Part shown: positions 63,075 to 64,000 of the stretch, in pieces
Layout: every line of letters starts with the position of its first letter
Position numbering within the stretch: position 1 is the stretch's first letter
Assembly: GCA_963848205.1 (NCBI GenBank)
Contig: CAWKCV010000005.1
Span: 124,001-188,000, forward strand
Direction of reading: 5' to 3'
DNA: 64,000 nucleotides
DNA from: BOG-908 sp963848205
GTDB taxonomy: Bacteria > Pseudomonadota > Alphaproteobacteria > Acetobacterales > Acetobacteraceae
Translations under genes and position numbers: made by a program
The notes under the pieces: generated by a model
The model's input: the letters and a program-made list of their open reading frames with translations, nothing else
Told to the model about the DNA's origin: nothing
Database searches by the model: none

Positions 63075-63542
63075 CTACTGCACGGTGCCGTAGGATGGCG
63101 CGCCGATCCCAGGGCAGGTGCACGCGCTGCCTTGCGGCGTGTAGGCACGTGCCGCGCAGGTATAATTTCCCGCAAAACACGTCGCGCCATACACAACCTG
63201 GTTCTGCGAGAGTTGCGGCGCAGGCAATTCCTGCTGCTCCTGCTGCGGCGCTTGCTGCGAGTAAGCAGGCTGCTGCTGCTGCGGATACCCTGGCTGCGCG
63301 GGTGGCGGCGCCGGATAATAGGCCGGCGGGTAGGCCGGGGCCGGATAGTAAGCCGGCGGATACGGATACGGATACGGATAGGGCGCGACCGGCGCTGGTG
63401 CGACTACCACCGGCGGCAGTGCGAAGCCGAAACTGACCCAAGCGCGCGCGGGGGCTGGTGACAGGCAGGCCACAGTCAGCGCGGCTGCGGCCGCGGCGCG
63501 CAAGCCGTGGCGGAACAAGGAGTGCGTCTGTGTGTTGATCAT
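63075..63542 (-). CDS. Pro/Tyr/Gln-rich exported protein
   Basis: A 155-residue protein of unknown function. A signal peptide (AAAAAALTVACLSPAPARA) is followed by a low-complexity stretch of PYPYPYPYPPAYYPAPAYPP type, then a glutamine-rich part (PGYPQQQQPAYSQQAPQQEQ). The C-terminal 40 residues are cysteine-rich (YGATCFAGNYTCAARAY and SACTCPGIGAPSYGTVQ), with four cysteines that could form two disulfides. It may be an envelope or surface-layer protein with a flexible stalk. It has its own terminator. Confidence 0.65.
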   Translation of the reverse strand: MINTQTHSLFRHGLRAAAAAALTVACLSPAPARAWVSFGFALPPVVVAPAPVAPYPYPYPYPPAYYPAPAYPPAYYPAPPPAQPGYPQQQQPAYSQQAPQQEQQELPAPQLSQNQVVYGATCFAGNYTCAARAYTPQGSACTCPGIGAPSYGTVQ

Positions 63543-63603
63543 GATGCGAGCTTAAATGCAGAATGTATCCAAACTGTTTCCGTCGCTTGGCAAAATGTGA
63601 AAA

Positions 63604-64000
63604 CTACTTGCCGGCGTCAGGGTCCGTGAAGGTGAACAGCTTCGGGTCGAAATGCCCGCCCGGCTTCACATCCGACATCCGCAGCCGCGTCTCGCGCCCC
63701 TGCGCATCGACCACTGACCAGCCGACCAGCGCCATGGGATCGGCATTCAGCGCCAGCGTCAGGCTGCCGTCCGAAGGCGTCTTGGTGCGCACCAGCGTAA
63801 TCAGGAATTGACCCGGCGGGCGGTCGAACTCGGTCACCGTCACGTTGCCGCTCAGCACAATCGTGTCGGCCAGCAACAGGCCGAGCGGCGTCTGCTCGAC
63901 CGGGATGTTCGTCGTCTGGTCGAGCTGCAAATCGTGGAAGATCACCGTGCCGCCGCCGGCCACCAGCAGCAGCGGACTCGGCGCATCGGTACTGGAACCG
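63604..64000 (-). CDS. Outer membrane lipoprotein carrier LolA-like protein, 3' part
   Basis: The gene extends beyond the right edge; its C-terminal 131 or so residues are visible. The reading GSSTDAPSPLLLVAGGG, then TVIFHDLQLDQTTNIPVEQT, PLGLLLADTIVLSGNVTVTE, DGSLTLALNADPMALVGWSV and DAQGRETRLRMSDVKPGGHF matches the second half of alphaproteobacterial LolA/YfiO-adjacent carrier proteins (outer membrane lipoprotein carrier family). The N-terminus and any signal peptide lie outside the window. Confidence 0.75.
   Translation of the reverse strand, partial: GSSTDAPSPLLLVAGGGTVIFHDLQLDQTTNIPVEQTPLGLLLADTIVLSGNVTVTEFDRPPGQFLITLVRTKTPSDGSLTLALNADPMALVGWSVVDAQGRETRLRMSDVKPGGHFDPKLFTFTDPDAGK

Overview
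The window looks like chromosomal DNA of a GC-rich alphaproteobacterium, most probably a member of the Acetobacteraceae. This is inferred from the protein families and gene order (EgtB/EgtD, a PaoABC-type dehydrogenase, COQ9-proC-ybjN, DUF484-xerC-priA-atpHAGDC), not from a database match. No rRNA, tRNA, CRISPR array, phage or complete insertion sequence is visible. Most of the window is housekeeping DNA with small accessory insertions.

Layout. 0-1.6 kb (minus): end of a COQ9-like gene, proC and ybjN. 1.7-7.3 kb (minus): a giant secreted protein of four about 340-residue beta-repeat units with an RTX-like C-terminus. 7.5-10 kb: ergothioneine genes egtB and egtD plus a coupled small exported protein. 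10.1-13.8 kb: a three-subunit molybdenum aldehyde/xanthine oxidoreductase. 14-18.8 kb: aldo/keto reductase, prepilin peptidase, gspE and gspF. 18.9-22.1 kb: slipin, zapE, a small exported protein and a 2OG-Fe(II) oxygenase. 22.3-26.5 kb: a frameshifted penicillin acylase, a PEP-CTERM protein and a sterol desaturase-like enzyme. 26.4-30.3 kb: xerC, DUF484 and priA. 30.4-37.5 kb: the F1 ATP synthase genes atpH-A-G-D-C. Two accessory cassettes break up this region: RHH-VOC plus a RES-toxin remnant between priA and atpH, and a Tlde1-like remnant plus a possible immunity gene between atpG and atpD. 37.7-43.8 kb: a frameshifted ferritin-like gene, a hypothetical, kdpE, kdpD and an LhgO-like oxidoreductase. 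43.9-53.3 kb: an MdtABC-type RND efflux operon with its own outer membrane factor. 53.4-56.5 kb: a hypothetical, a TetR regulator with a 33-bp operator, and a second outer membrane factor. 56.7-64 kb: topoisomerase IB, ychF, pth, rplY, a methyltransferase, gloB, a class I amidotransferase, a Pro/Tyr-rich exported protein and a partial lolA.

The most unusual feature is a family of A/T-rich hairpin repeats at 20 places, nearly all between genes and often a few bases before a start codon, including inside the gsp, atp and mdt operons. The stems differ between copies but keep their pairing (GGTCC/GGACC, GGTTC/GAACC and GCTTC/GAAGC types). Many copies form head-to-head pairs around a second inverted repeat. 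One copy has become the signal peptide of an efflux outer membrane lipoprotein, and another is split by a 135-bp element with terminal inverted repeats. They look like a REP/BIME-type family that may also shape translation or mRNA stability. Three genes carry apparent single-base frameshifts, which may be real decay or sequence errors.
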